From: an uncultured Gammaproteobacteria bacterium
Lineage (GTDB): Bacteria > Pseudomonadota > Gammaproteobacteria > Chromatiales > Chromatiaceae
Length of the DNA: 64,000 bases
NCBI GenBank assembly: GCA_937926265.1
Contig: CALAZS010000045.1
Coordinates: forward strand, 1 to 64,000
Direction of reading: 5' to 3'
Under the pieces are notes generated by a model. That model worked only from the letters and a program-made list of their open reading frames with translations. It did no database searches and was not told where the DNA came from. Below, one piece after another: positions 1 to 7,823 of this stretch (positions within the stretch are counted from its first letter, which is position 1; every line of letters starts with the position of its first letter). The position numbers and the translations under genes are program-made.

Positions 1-1008
1 AAAACTAAGTTGGAATATATTTGGCTGGACTGCTACCAGCCGACTCAAAGCCTGCGTAGCAAAACAATGGTTCGCTCTGACTTCGGTGGCACGCTTGAAG
101 AATGCCCAATGTGGTCGTTTGATGGCAGTTCCACTGAACAGGCTGAAGGCAATGCCTCTGATTGTCTTTTAAAACCTGTCGCAATTATTCCTGATCCAGG
201 TCGCAAAAACTCCTATCTGGTTATGACTGAAGTTCTGAATGCTGACGGTACGCCACACGTATCCAACGGTCGAGCTACCATCGAGGATGATGATGATGAT
301 TTCTGGTTTGGTTTTGAGCAGGAATATTTCCTCTGGGATCCTGTCACCAATCTGCCACCTGGGTTTCCACCTGGTGGCTACCCTCCGCCACAAGGCCCTT
401 ACTACTGCTCAGTCGGTGCACGTAATGCCTATTGTCGTGACCTGATCGAAGAACATTTTGATTTGTGTCTTGAAGCTGGCCTGAACGTTGAAGGTATTAA
501 TGCTGAAGTGGCAGCAGGCCAATGGGAATTCCAGATTTTTGCCAAGAGTGCCAAGCGCGCCGGCGATGAAATCTGGTTAGCCCGTTACCTGCTGGAACGT
601 ACTGCTGAAAAATATGACCTTGCTGTTGACTGGCATCCAAAACCACTTGGTGATACTGACTGGAACGGTTCTGGTATGCATTCCAATTTCTCCAATGGGG
701 TAATGCGTGAAGCAGGTGACGAAAGTGTCTTTACCAAGATCTGCGAAGAGTTCGGTAAAAATGTTGGCGCATGTATCGCCGTCTATGGTGCACACAATGA
801 ACAACGTCTGACAGGAAAACATGAAACCCAGTCTATTGACCAGTTCAGTTATGGTGTATCCGACCGTGGCGCGTCTATCCGTATTCCAGTTGGCACCGTT
901 GAGGATGGTTGGAAAGGACGTCTCGAAGATCGTCGTCCTGCATCCAACGCCGATCCTTACAAGGTAGCGGCTATAAACGTTAAAATAACTAAAGAAGCTT
1001 TAGCCTAA
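1..1008 (+). CDS. glnII: Glutamine synthetase, type II (eukaryote-like), 5' end cut by window edge
   Basis: Makes glutamine from glutamate, ammonia and ATP in the cytoplasm. Numbered from the TTG at base 10, the conserved type II motifs run in order: DGSST (38-42), EQEY (103-106), NAEV (164-167), HSNF (224-227), RLTGKHE (266-272), RGASIR (286-291) and LEDRRP (305-310). All key catalytic blocks are present. The codons before the TTG (bases 1-9) stay open and read K-T-K, as in relatives that begin close to MTK..LEYIWLD. The true start is therefore probably a few bases left of the window and the TTG is not the start. The size of about 335 residues fits the short GSII family, not the roughly 470-residue GlnA. 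Five consecutive GAT codons (286-300) give an aspartate run one residue longer than in the relatives I remember. A strong terminator follows. GSII enzymes lack the GlnE adenylylation site, so control is presumably transcriptional. Confidence 0.95.
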   Translation, partial: KTKLEYIWLDCYQPTQSLRSKTMVRSDFGGTLEECPMWSFDGSSTEQAEGNASDCLLKPVAIIPDPGRKNSYLVMTEVLNADGTPHVSNGRATIEDDDDDFWFGFEQEYFLWDPVTNLPPGFPPGGYPPPQGPYYCSVGARNAYCRDLIEEHFDLCLEAGLNVEGINAEVAAGQWEFQIFAKSAKRAGDEIWLARYLLERTAEKYDLAVDWHPKPLGDTDWNGSGMHSNFSNGVMREAGDESVFTKICEEFGKNVGACIAVYGAHNEQRLTGKHETQSIDQFSYGVSDRGASIRIPVGTVEDGWKGRLEDRRPASNADPYKVAAINVKITKEALA

Positions 1009-1030
1009 TTTAGTTATTTGAGCAAAATGA

Positions 1031-1064
1031 AACCGGGATGGGTTGTAACCATCCCGGTTTTTTT
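1031..1064 (+). terminator. Rho-independent terminator after the glutamine synthetase gene
   Basis: A perfect 11-bp stem (1031-1041 with 1049-1059) encloses a 7-base loop and runs into a T tract ending at 1064. It lies 22 bases after the stop codon. The A-rich 5' flank is short, so it probably acts mainly on the plus strand, shielding the convergent kinase gene. Confidence 0.92.
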
Positions 1065-1091
1065 ATGCCTGAAAAATACTCAACAAAATAT

Positions 1092-2066
1092 TTAACGCTT
1101 ACCCGTTAAAAGTTCATTTTCCCAATCCTGTTTAAGGATGCGCAGGATTTCATTCATCGACGCAGGTCTTTCTTCAGCATTTTTGTTCAAACATTTCAGG
1201 CATAAATTTTCCAACACGGTTGGAACCGGGTATTTACTGACTTGTGAGGGTTTTTCAGGCTGCTGATTTTCCACCATATCAAGAATTTCATAGGTTTTGT
1301 CACTGTTAAAAGGTGGCTGACCTGTTAACAACTCATACAAAACCGATCCCAGGCTGTATATATCTGTACTGACGCTGATATCAGTATCACGGCGGATCTG
1401 TTCAGGCGACATATAACAGAGGGTGCCCTGTAACTTGCCGTGGCCAGTTATTGATTTATCTGAATTTTCAACCGACTTAACTTCACTGGTGTCGAGCTCC
1501 ATTGAACTGCCGTCTTTTTTCCATACCTTGGCAAGCCCCCAGTCAAGAACCAATACCTCACTGTAAGGCCCGACCAGAATATTTTCGGGTTTAATGTCAC
1601 GGTGCGCCACGCCATGTTCATGTGCATAAGCCAGTGCATGAACAACCTGGATAATGACATCAATAAGTTGGGAGAGATCATACCGTTCACGGTAGTCAAA
1701 AATTTCCCGCAACGTGTAACCATGCACCAGTTTCATCGTGAAGTAATAATGTCCGCGTTGATCACGACCGATTTCATAAACCGGTACCGTGTTGGGATGC
1801 TGTAACATCGCTGAAATACGCGCTTCACGCAGAAGGCGTGTAGTTTCGATTTCATCATCGACGAATTCTGAACGTAAAGTTTTATAGGCAACTATCCGAT
1901 TCAGGTGCATATCCCTGCAGCTTTTGATCAGGGCTTTACCGCCCTTGGCTATGGTGCTTAAAAAGATATAGCGGGTATTCGGATTAAGTACTTCTGGCAA
2001 TGGCTTATCTGTGTCTTCAAGATAAACCTGGCTGTATTCTTTGGGGGGTTGTTGAAATTTCAGCAT
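1092..2066 (-). CDS. Soluble serine/threonine protein kinase, PknB-like
   Basis: A 324-residue Hanks-type kinase with little besides the catalytic domain (about 33-312). Visible motifs are the ATP-binding lysine in VAYKTL (K62), HRDIKPEN (155-162), DWG in place of DFG (175-177), and the activation-segment end GTLCYMSPEQ (214-223). The DWG form is common in bacterial kinases. The glycine-rich loop is degenerate: AKGGKALI (about 40-47) replaces the usual GxGxxGxV. No membrane segment or sensor domain is visible, so it should be cytoplasmic. It stands alone on the minus strand, convergent with the glutamine synthetase gene. A TATACT-like hexamer (2097-2102, minus strand) lies about 30 bases upstream of the start, but I see no good -35. 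The substrate is unknown. Confidence 0.88.
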   Translation of the reverse strand: MLKFQQPPKEYSQVYLEDTDKPLPEVLNPNTRYIFLSTIAKGGKALIKSCRDMHLNRIVAYKTLRSEFVDDEIETTRLLREARISAMLQHPNTVPVYEIGRDQRGHYYFTMKLVHGYTLREIFDYRERYDLSQLIDVIIQVVHALAYAHEHGVAHRDIKPENILVGPYSEVLVLDWGLAKVWKKDGSSMELDTSEVKSVENSDKSITGHGKLQGTLCYMSPEQIRRDTDISVSTDIYSLGSVLYELLTGQPPFNSDKTYEILDMVENQQPEKPSQVSKYPVPTVLENLCLKCLNKNAEERPASMNEILRILKQDWENELLTGKR

Positions 2067-2199
2067 ATTGAGTTGGGATGGTGGGATTTAAGTCAAAGTA
2101 TAGACTTATTACAGACACTATCGATAAAAATCCAATTGAAATAAACGCTATATTATTGATGAATAACTTCAGTTTGTTGACTGCAATCAAGCCTTAAAA

Positions 2200-3366
2200 C
2201 TAGGGGGCTTTGTATAACAGCTCAATTTTATTAAATCGCTCATCACCAGATACTTTTTCTTCCAGTCGCTTTTTTAACTCGGCTGAAGCTGAGGCTGAAC
2301 TGAAACATTCCAGTGGCAGCAATAAATCAACATCGATTTGACCGGATAAATAATGCAGGGCTATTTCAGCCTTTTCGTTGACACAATCAACACCACCCCA
2401 AACTTTTTGGAGATGATCTATAACTTCATTACGTAACGGCAGTCCATCACAGGGCGGTACATCTTCATCATTTTCCGGATCAATATGAACGGTGACGTCG
2501 GACAGGTGATCTATGTTGTTTTTCAGCTCTTCCTCAACCTTGACCGCCACCATATGGCCTTCCGACACTGTCAGTTTGGGATCAACCAGGACATGCACAT
2601 CAGCTGCAGACATATGGCCGGTTTTCCTGGTTCTCAACATATGCAATGAACGCACACCATCGACGGCATCAATAACACCCGATACCCTTCGTACCTCCTC
2701 CTCATCGAGTGACTTGTCTACCAGTTCTTCGAGAGCCTGCCATCCAAGTGTCCAGCCAATTTTGGCGATCATTACGCAAACTATTACTGCCGCAATGGTA
2801 TCAAGGTTGGAAATACCCAGAATCGAGCCACCAATACCGGCAAAAACAACTATTGAAGATACCGCATCTGAGCGGTGATGCCAGGCATTGGCCTCGAGCA
2901 TTTTCGATCGAACTTTACGGGCAACAATCAGCGTATACCAATATAAAGCCTCATTCGCCAAAATTGAAAAAGCCGCTGCATACAAAGCCAGTTGCCCCGG
3001 AACCTGCATTTTTTCTTCATCAAACAGACGTTCCACAGTATCCCAGCCAATACCAACAGCGACCAGCATTAGCAGGATACCGAGGGCCAGCGTTGCTGCA
3101 GTTTCAAAACGACCGTGACCATATGGATGCTCAGCATCCGGTTCCTGGTTGGCATGGTGAGAAGCAAAAACGACCAACGCATCGGAAAGCAGGTCAGAAA
3201 GAGAGTGGATGCCGTCAACAATCAAGGCATGTGAATGACCAATGTAACCAAAAATTATTTTTACCGCGGATAACACCAGGTTGGTAACAGCACCAACAAT
3301 TGCCACTTTGCGTGTCTGGGCGTTTCTTTCGAAGCCCTCGAAATGATGATGGTTATGCTCAGTCAT
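2200..3366 (-). CDS. Cation diffusion facilitator family transporter (FieF/CzcD-like)
   Basis: A proton-coupled exporter of divalent metals (Zn2+, Fe2+, Mn2+ or similar) in the inner membrane. The 388-residue protein begins with a His-rich tail (HNHHH), then has the family's paired metal site: D51, H54 and D58 in DGIHSLSD, and H163 and D167 in HHRSD. About six membrane segments (roughly 20-210) are followed by a cytoplasmic dimerisation domain. The protein extends about 90 residues beyond a typical FieF of about 300. The metal cannot be told from sequence alone. It is the last gene of a minus-strand trio: its ATG overlaps the end of the TusA-like gene by 8 bases, so translation is probably coupled. 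Confidence 0.9.
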   Translation of the reverse strand: MTEHNHHHFEGFERNAQTRKVAIVGAVTNLVLSAVKIIFGYIGHSHALIVDGIHSLSDLLSDALVVFASHHANQEPDAEHPYGHGRFETAATLALGILLMLVAVGIGWDTVERLFDEEKMQVPGQLALYAAAFSILANEALYWYTLIVARKVRSKMLEANAWHHRSDAVSSIVVFAGIGGSILGISNLDTIAAVIVCVMIAKIGWTLGWQALEELVDKSLDEEEVRRVSGVIDAVDGVRSLHMLRTRKTGHMSAADVHVLVDPKLTVSEGHMVAVKVEEELKNNIDHLSDVTVHIDPENDEDVPPCDGLPLRNEVIDHLQKVWGGVDCVNEKAEIALHYLSGQIDVDLLLPLECFSSASASAELKKRLEEKVSGDERFNKIELLYKAP

Positions 3367-3586
3367 TTTGTCCCACTTTAATCAAGACCCTATATTCATC
3401 TTCATCATTTTCTATTGACAGGACTTGATGGCCGTTTATTCGACACCAGGCTGGAATATCATTTTGAACGCCCGGGTCAGTGCAAACAGCCAGCAATTCT
3501 TGACCCTGGCTTAATTCATTTACCTTGTCCTGAACCTTGATAACCGGCATCGGACATAACAGTCTGCGGCAATCAAGTTCAATCAT
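3359..3586 (-). CDS. TusA-like sulfur carrier protein
   Basis: A 75-residue protein of the TusA/SirA/YedF family. The N-terminal block LLCPMPVIK contains the persulfide-carrying cysteine (C11) of the CPxP signature. A second cysteine (C6) lies just before it, as in the DCR.L.CP pattern. Members pass sulfane sulfur to tRNA thiolation, molybdenum cofactor synthesis or sulfur oxidation. It sits 17 bases after a PP-loop tRNA-thiolase-like gene and overlaps the cation transporter gene by 8 bases. Inference: it supplies sulfur to that neighbouring PP-loop enzyme. YedF-type members of unknown role also fit this length, so I give no symbol. Confidence 0.88.
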   Translation of the reverse strand: MIELDCRRLLCPMPVIKVQDKVNELSQGQELLAVCTDPGVQNDIPAWCRINGHQVLSIENDEDEYRVLIKVGQND

Positions 3587-3603
3587 TTATTACATCCATT
3601 CTT

Positions 3604-4653
3604 TTATAACATCCACTCGGGCAAAACATGTTCCGGGCTGGCCGGTTTGACGGTTAATTCCTGCTGCTCACCAGTTTTTTTCTGATAAACAAGCGTCACA
3701 ACTGGCTCATCGCGGCCCTTGCTGTAACGTGCAACGATGGCAGCGGCCAGGTTTACCTGGGCGTCATCCGGGGTTCCATCGAGCAATGCCATGGGACCTG
3801 TGTGGGATGTCATTCTTAAACTATCATACTGTTTTTTGTAACCCTGCAGGTACTTGGTTTCACCTTCCTCCCTGGCAATAATCACTTTGTAATTATTTTC
3901 CGGACGAATATGTCTGCCGACTTTTAATAACATAATGTCATCAAGCTCGTAAGTTTTTTCGCCCCGGGATTTCCAGAGATCACTGAGTTTGACGGAGTAA
4001 TTTTCGTCAGTCAGAAAACAACAGCCACCGGCAGGCTGGGCAAAATCCTCAAAACCAAATTGTTTGGCCAGTGCAATCTGCGGTTTTCTGTTTCTTCCTG
4101 AAAAACCCATCAGCTTTTCCCTGTCAACCCAGCCTTCTCTTTCCGGCATGGTTTCCGGCAGGTTTTTCGCACATAAGGGCCTTAGCAGCCGATCATCAAT
4201 TCCCGAGTCTTTTTGAATAATCGGCATGGTTTCCTTACGTTGAGACTTTGGTCTTTGTCCAACCACTTCACCGGTGATTATGAAATCAAAGCCATTTTCT
4301 TCCATCCATTCCCTGGCTTTTTTTACCATGAAGACCTTGCAGTCCAGGCACGGATTCAGGTTAGCGCCGTAACCGTATTTAGGATTGAAAACAATATCCT
4401 TGTATTCTTCTATGATATCGATGATGTGCAGTTTTATGCCGAGTTGCTCGGCTGACCACAATGCATTGTTCCGCTTGGGTTTTGACTGATCTTTTTTACG
4501 TATCGCATGAGTATGACCCTCGACGCAAAAACCGGTATAGAAATTTATCCCCTCGACATAAATGCCCTGTTCCTGAACCAGTTTGACTGCCAGCAGAGAA
4601 TCCAGTCCACCGGAAATCAAGGCAACGGCTTTTCTTTGAGCTAGATTATTCAT
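3604..4653 (-). CDS. PP-loop ATPase related to tRNA thiouridine synthases (MnmA/ThiI-like)
   Basis: A 349-residue protein with an N-terminal PP-loop, SGGLDS (14-19), which in this superfamily adenylates tRNA bases before sulfur transfer. Candidate sulfur or Fe-S ligands are CLDC (102-105) and a CC pair in GGCCFL (211-212). The ordering and the PCLDCK context resemble MnmA or ThiI catalytic regions. It lacks the THUMP domain of ThiI, and beyond residue 225 it carries a different C-terminal domain that looks like an NFACT-R/DUF814-type RNA-binding module (tentative). It is the first gene of the trio with the TusA-like gene and a CDF transporter. The base it modifies, if any, is unknown, and it should not be labelled mnmA on this evidence. 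Confidence 0.8.
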   Translation of the reverse strand: MNNLAQRKAVALISGGLDSLLAVKLVQEQGIYVEGINFYTGFCVEGHTHAIRKKDQSKPKRNNALWSAEQLGIKLHIIDIIEEYKDIVFNPKYGYGANLNPCLDCKVFMVKKAREWMEENGFDFIITGEVVGQRPKSQRKETMPIIQKDSGIDDRLLRPLCAKNLPETMPEREGWVDREKLMGFSGRNRKPQIALAKQFGFEDFAQPAGGCCFLTDENYSVKLSDLWKSRGEKTYELDDIMLLKVGRHIRPENNYKVIIAREEGETKYLQGYKKQYDSLRMTSHTGPMALLDGTPDDAQVNLAAAIVARYSKGRDEPVVTLVYQKKTGEQQELTVKPASPEHVLPEWML

Positions 4654-4770
4654 TAATTACCAGTAACTTATATTCAACTATAATTTTACAGCTTGATTTA
4701 TTAATTATATCTTTATTGACAATAATAAACCGTTAGAAATTTTCTTAACAATCAACAACGGATCGTTTCA

Positions 4771-6978
4771 ATGCCAAACTACATTTCATCGGATTCTGCG
4801 ATTGAGCAAAATTATCAAACCGTGCTCATTCCCTGGAAAAATGAAACGATTGGTTTTCTTGTCAACTGCCTGCGCGAAATGTTCAAGTCGGCTGACCAGG
4901 TTTTACTTGAATTTGCTGATAATGCACAAAATACCCAGGTTCAAACTCACTTTTTTGAGGCAATGCGCGAACTGTGGCTCAAGCAGGATAATGTCATTAA
5001 CATCTTCAATGATGGCCTTGATAAAAACCTGCTGATTTTCAGCGATGCCAATAAACAAAGAACCTCTCTTGATGATGCCCTCAGCCTTATTGATAAAGAC
5101 TCTTTTGAACGCAACCTGGCACTTCAAACGATTGCCAACCAGGCGGAAAAGAAAAACTATGCAACTCTTTACGAACTGACGCAGAGACTTGGTGTATTAA
5201 ACCGCGGTAAGCCTCTCAAATTTGACCAGATTCCCGCCGGGCCCCGAATGCTTTCAGATATTTTTGAGCGTTGCGTGGAAGTTATCTTTATCGAAAAGGA
5301 AGTTCGTCTTGTTCTTTACACGCTTTTTGACCGCTATGTCATCAGTAAAGCGATAAAGAATTATGAGGACCTGAACAACCGATTGATTAAAGCCGGAATT
5401 TTACCTGACTTAAAACCCCAGTTTAAAAAACAGAAATCAAAGCATACTGCCCCTAAAAAAGAAGAGGTTAAAGAGAAACCCGGAGAAATAACTCACAAGG
5501 TTGAAGCTACGCCTACACAGATTGCCACTGAATCTTTTGACCGTATCAAGGACATTCTCGCCCATCAGCGTGCCGCTAAAATGGCTGCCCACCAACAGCG
5601 TCGCAGAAGTACAGATCAATCTGACGGAACTGGCTCTGACAGAACTGGCAGTGCCCCTTTGCAACCGGCATCTTCACAGGAAGTCGTTACCGCGATTGCT
5701 GATCATACGGTTATTGACCAGGCGCCGATTCCCGATGTTGGTTTAAGGGATGCGGCTGTCAAGCGTGTTCAGGTTGATGCCCAGTTAATCGTCAACATTA
5801 ACGATACTCTGAAAAAACAACGGGAATTAATCAAAAAGCTGGTTGGCCAGGAACGCATACCTGCTGAAGATGAAGATGTTATTGATATTGTCGGCATGGT
5901 TTTCGAGATCATGCTGAATGACAAAGGACTCTGCAACGAAATTAAAACACTGTTGAGTCATCTGCATACACCCTATTTAAAAATAGCCGTAGCTGATCCT
6001 TCTTTCCTGACTGACCATGAGCACCCTGCCCGGCGCCTGTTTGAATTAATGATCGCGACAGGCCGTGACTGGGTGGATACCTCTGACCTGACAAAAGGTA
6101 TCTATCCTCAAATCCAACTGACCGTAAACACGATTCTTGAAAACCCCAAATATGATGAAAAGGTTTTCAACAAGCTTTCTGCCAACCTGACTGAAGCCAA
6201 TGCACATATGTCCGGCCAGCAGAAAATTTCTGAAGACCGTACGGTTGAAGTTGAAAAAGGCAGGGCCAAGCTCAACCAGGCCAAGGATATTGCGATTAAA
6301 AGTACCCATAAAAAAATGGCCGGCAGGGTTCTCATCGCAGATGCCAATGACTTTTTAAATGGCCCATGGCTGGATTATTTAACACTTGTTCTGCTGCGCT
6401 CGGATTTTAACTATGAATCTGACTCCTGGCACCAGGCACTGACGCTTTGCCAAAAAATTATCGATTACTCCCTATCTTCGGAGGATGCTGACTTCACTGC
6501 ACCCTCCGCTTTGGATATAGCTGCTCTATCTTCCGAAATGCAGGAAGTTGTTGGAAGCCTGATTCCTCACTATCAGGCTGAAATCGACCGCTTTCTTGAT
6601 GCATTAAATGATTCTGAAAAACGAGGTTCTGCTTACGCTGTTGATGCCGATGAGTTTGACCAGGAAGAAGAGCCTGTCGATGATGAAAAAGTCGCAGCAA
6701 AAATTGAAAAACTCAAATCAATACCTTCAGGTACCTGGTTCGACCTTGTTGAGGAAAACGGTGATACAAACAGGGTAAAAATGTCATGGTTTAACCCGGT
6801 AACGGCAAATTTTCTTTTTGTTAACCAAAAAGGTGTCAAAGCCGGTGTAAAAAGCCTCAGGCAACTGGCAGAAGACATGGTATCAGGGCAAGCCAGAATC
6901 ATTGAACATTCCACCGAGCCATTTTTTGACCGATCATTTAAAGCTATTCGAAATCTGCTCGAAAAAGCCATGAATTAA
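4771..6978 (+). CDS. DUF1631 family protein
   Basis: A large soluble protein (735 residues) matching the DUF1631 family, found widely in gamma- and betaproteobacteria, with no established biochemical role. The N-terminal half (1-225) is helical. Residues about 215-345 form a charged, low-complexity linker rich in Lys, Gln, Ser and Thr that contains a duplicated pentapeptide (SDGTG/SDRTG, bases 5620-5649). The helical core resumes (about 345-630). A small C-terminal beta-rich segment (GTWFDLVEENG to about 715) has the look of a PilZ- or SH3-like barrel but lacks an RxxxR motif. No signal or membrane segment is visible. The next gene, 19 bases on, encodes a PilZ protein, so a link to cyclic-di-GMP output is plausible but inferred. 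Confidence 0.85.
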   Translation: MPNYISSDSAIEQNYQTVLIPWKNETIGFLVNCLREMFKSADQVLLEFADNAQNTQVQTHFFEAMRELWLKQDNVINIFNDGLDKNLLIFSDANKQRTSLDDALSLIDKDSFERNLALQTIANQAEKKNYATLYELTQRLGVLNRGKPLKFDQIPAGPRMLSDIFERCVEVIFIEKEVRLVLYTLFDRYVISKAIKNYEDLNNRLIKAGILPDLKPQFKKQKSKHTAPKKEEVKEKPGEITHKVEATPTQIATESFDRIKDILAHQRAAKMAAHQQRRRSTDQSDGTGSDRTGSAPLQPASSQEVVTAIADHTVIDQAPIPDVGLRDAAVKRVQVDAQLIVNINDTLKKQRELIKKLVGQERIPAEDEDVIDIVGMVFEIMLNDKGLCNEIKTLLSHLHTPYLKIAVADPSFLTDHEHPARRLFELMIATGRDWVDTSDLTKGIYPQIQLTVNTILENPKYDEKVFNKLSANLTEANAHMSGQQKISEDRTVEVEKGRAKLNQAKDIAIKSTHKKMAGRVLIADANDFLNGPWLDYLTLVLLRSDFNYESDSWHQALTLCQKIIDYSLSSEDADFTAPSALDIAALSSEMQEVVGSLIPHYQAEIDRFLDALNDSEKRGSAYAVDADEFDQEEEPVDDEKVAAKIEKLKSIPSGTWFDLVEENGDTNRVKMSWFNPVTANFLFVNQKGVKAGVKSLRQLAEDMVSGQARIIEHSTEPFFDRSFKAIRNLLEKAMN
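5620..5649 (+). repeat. 15-bp in-frame tandem duplication in the DUF1631 linker
   Basis: Two adjacent 15-base units (5620-5634 and 5635-5649) differ at one base and encode SDGTG and SDRTG. They lie in the low-complexity linker, where a five-residue gain should be tolerated. Confidence 0.85.
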
Positions 6979-6997
6979 TTAAACAGGTATTAATACA

Positions 6998-7336
6998 TTG
7001 AGTGAAGAAAGAAGAATATCCGATAGAATTGATACGCCATCCGGCCAGATTCATGTATTCGACAGAATGTTAGGTGAAGAGATCGGAACAGTAGCCAACA
7101 TTTCAACCACAGGTTTCATGCTGGTTGCCGATCGTAAAATCGATGTTGATTCGATTTTACAACTCAGGCTGCTAACCTCTGACACCCAGGAGGAATTCAG
7201 CCTGGGTGCGATGTGCCTGTGGAACTCGGATGCCAGCTCATCCAATACTTTCTGGGCAGGTTTCCACATCATTGATATTTCTGAAGATACCCAGTCACAA
7301 CTGGATAAACTGGTTGAATCACAAAATTCAATCTGA
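6998..7336 (+). CDS. PilZ domain protein
   Basis: A 112-residue single-domain protein. The N-terminal RRISDR and the later IxNISxxGF-like block (VANISTTGFML) match the RxxxR and (D/N)xSxxG signatures of cyclic-di-GMP-binding PilZ domains. The start is a TTG, since no ATG lies near the conserved N terminus. The upstream Shine-Dalgarno-like AGGT is weak. It follows the DUF1631 gene by 19 bases on the same strand and is probably co-transcribed. Its role is likely as a cyclic-di-GMP receptor or adaptor, but the target is unknown. Confidence 0.85.
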   Translation: MSEERRISDRIDTPSGQIHVFDRMLGEEIGTVANISTTGFMLVADRKIDVDSILQLRLLTSDTQEEFSLGAMCLWNSDASSSNTFWAGFHIIDISEDTQSQLDKLVESQNSI

Positions 7337-7363
7337 ATAATGCTGAGTTTTGGATTGAGCAGT

Positions 7364-7639
7364 TCAGCGTTGCCTATCCAATTCTGCCAGAAATGTTACC
7401 AGCCCAACGACATTCTCCTGATCAAGTTTCAGGTCTGGGCCAAACATCCGGCAATTTTTATCTTTTCCACATATCTCCTTTATCAGCTCCTGCCTTAACA
7501 GTTTTTCCTTAAGTTGCGGACTGGCTTCGATCATCCTTTGATTTTCTGAAAAAATGCCCTGTGATGTATCCGGCATGACCAAACAAACCAACATCAGAAA
7601 TAATGTAAATGGAAATGCGTTAATGGATTGCTTTAACAT
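7364..7639 (-). CDS. Small secreted protein of unknown function with a cysteine pair
   Basis: I do not recognise the family. The 91-residue product starts at the ATG whose complement lies at 7637-7639, preceded by a near-perfect AAAGGAGGT ribosome site. An in-frame GTG 18 bases further upstream overlaps that ribosome site and is less likely. Residues about 1-28 form a signal peptide (hydrophobic FTLFLMLVCLVM, probable cleavage after S-Q-G). The mature part is charged and helical and has two cysteines in EICGKDKNC, well placed for a disulfide in the periplasm. It lies alone, convergent with the PilZ gene. Confidence 0.65.
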   Translation of the reverse strand: MLKQSINAFPFTLFLMLVCLVMPDTSQGIFSENQRMIEASPQLKEKLLRQELIKEICGKDKNCRMFGPDLKLDQENVVGLVTFLAELDRQR

Positions 7640-7765
7640 AACGACCTCCTTTAGCACTTCAGTATTGCCAGTGTGGTTGGCATTTCCCGGATAGCAATAG
7701 AAACCTGCCTGTATTTCTTCCTGTTGCGCAGTGCTTTGAGCTATTGGTGTGAGGGTCCTCTCGCT

Positions 7766-7794
7766 TTGGATAAAACTTCGTCACACGATATACT
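7766..7794 (+). promoter_or_regulatory. Sigma-70-type promoter for glyQS
   Basis: TTGGAT (7766-7771) and TATACT (7789-7794) are separated by exactly 17 bases. The predicted start near 7801 leaves a leader of about 22 bases that contains the AGAGG ribosome site at 7811. Confidence 0.7.
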
Positions 7795-7823
7795 TGGCAA
7801 AATTTTTTTAAGAGGTCACTCTT

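Noticed and set aside
2709..3287. A 192-codon plus-strand open frame opposite the cation transporter
   Set aside because: It lies wholly antisense to a clear CDF gene, shows no family motifs and has a composition expected of a shadow frame.
7337..7363. A bidirectional hairpin between the PilZ gene and the small secreted gene
   Set aside because: A short GCTGA/TCAGC pairing exists nearby, but the loop is long, it intrudes into coding sequence and there is no T tract.
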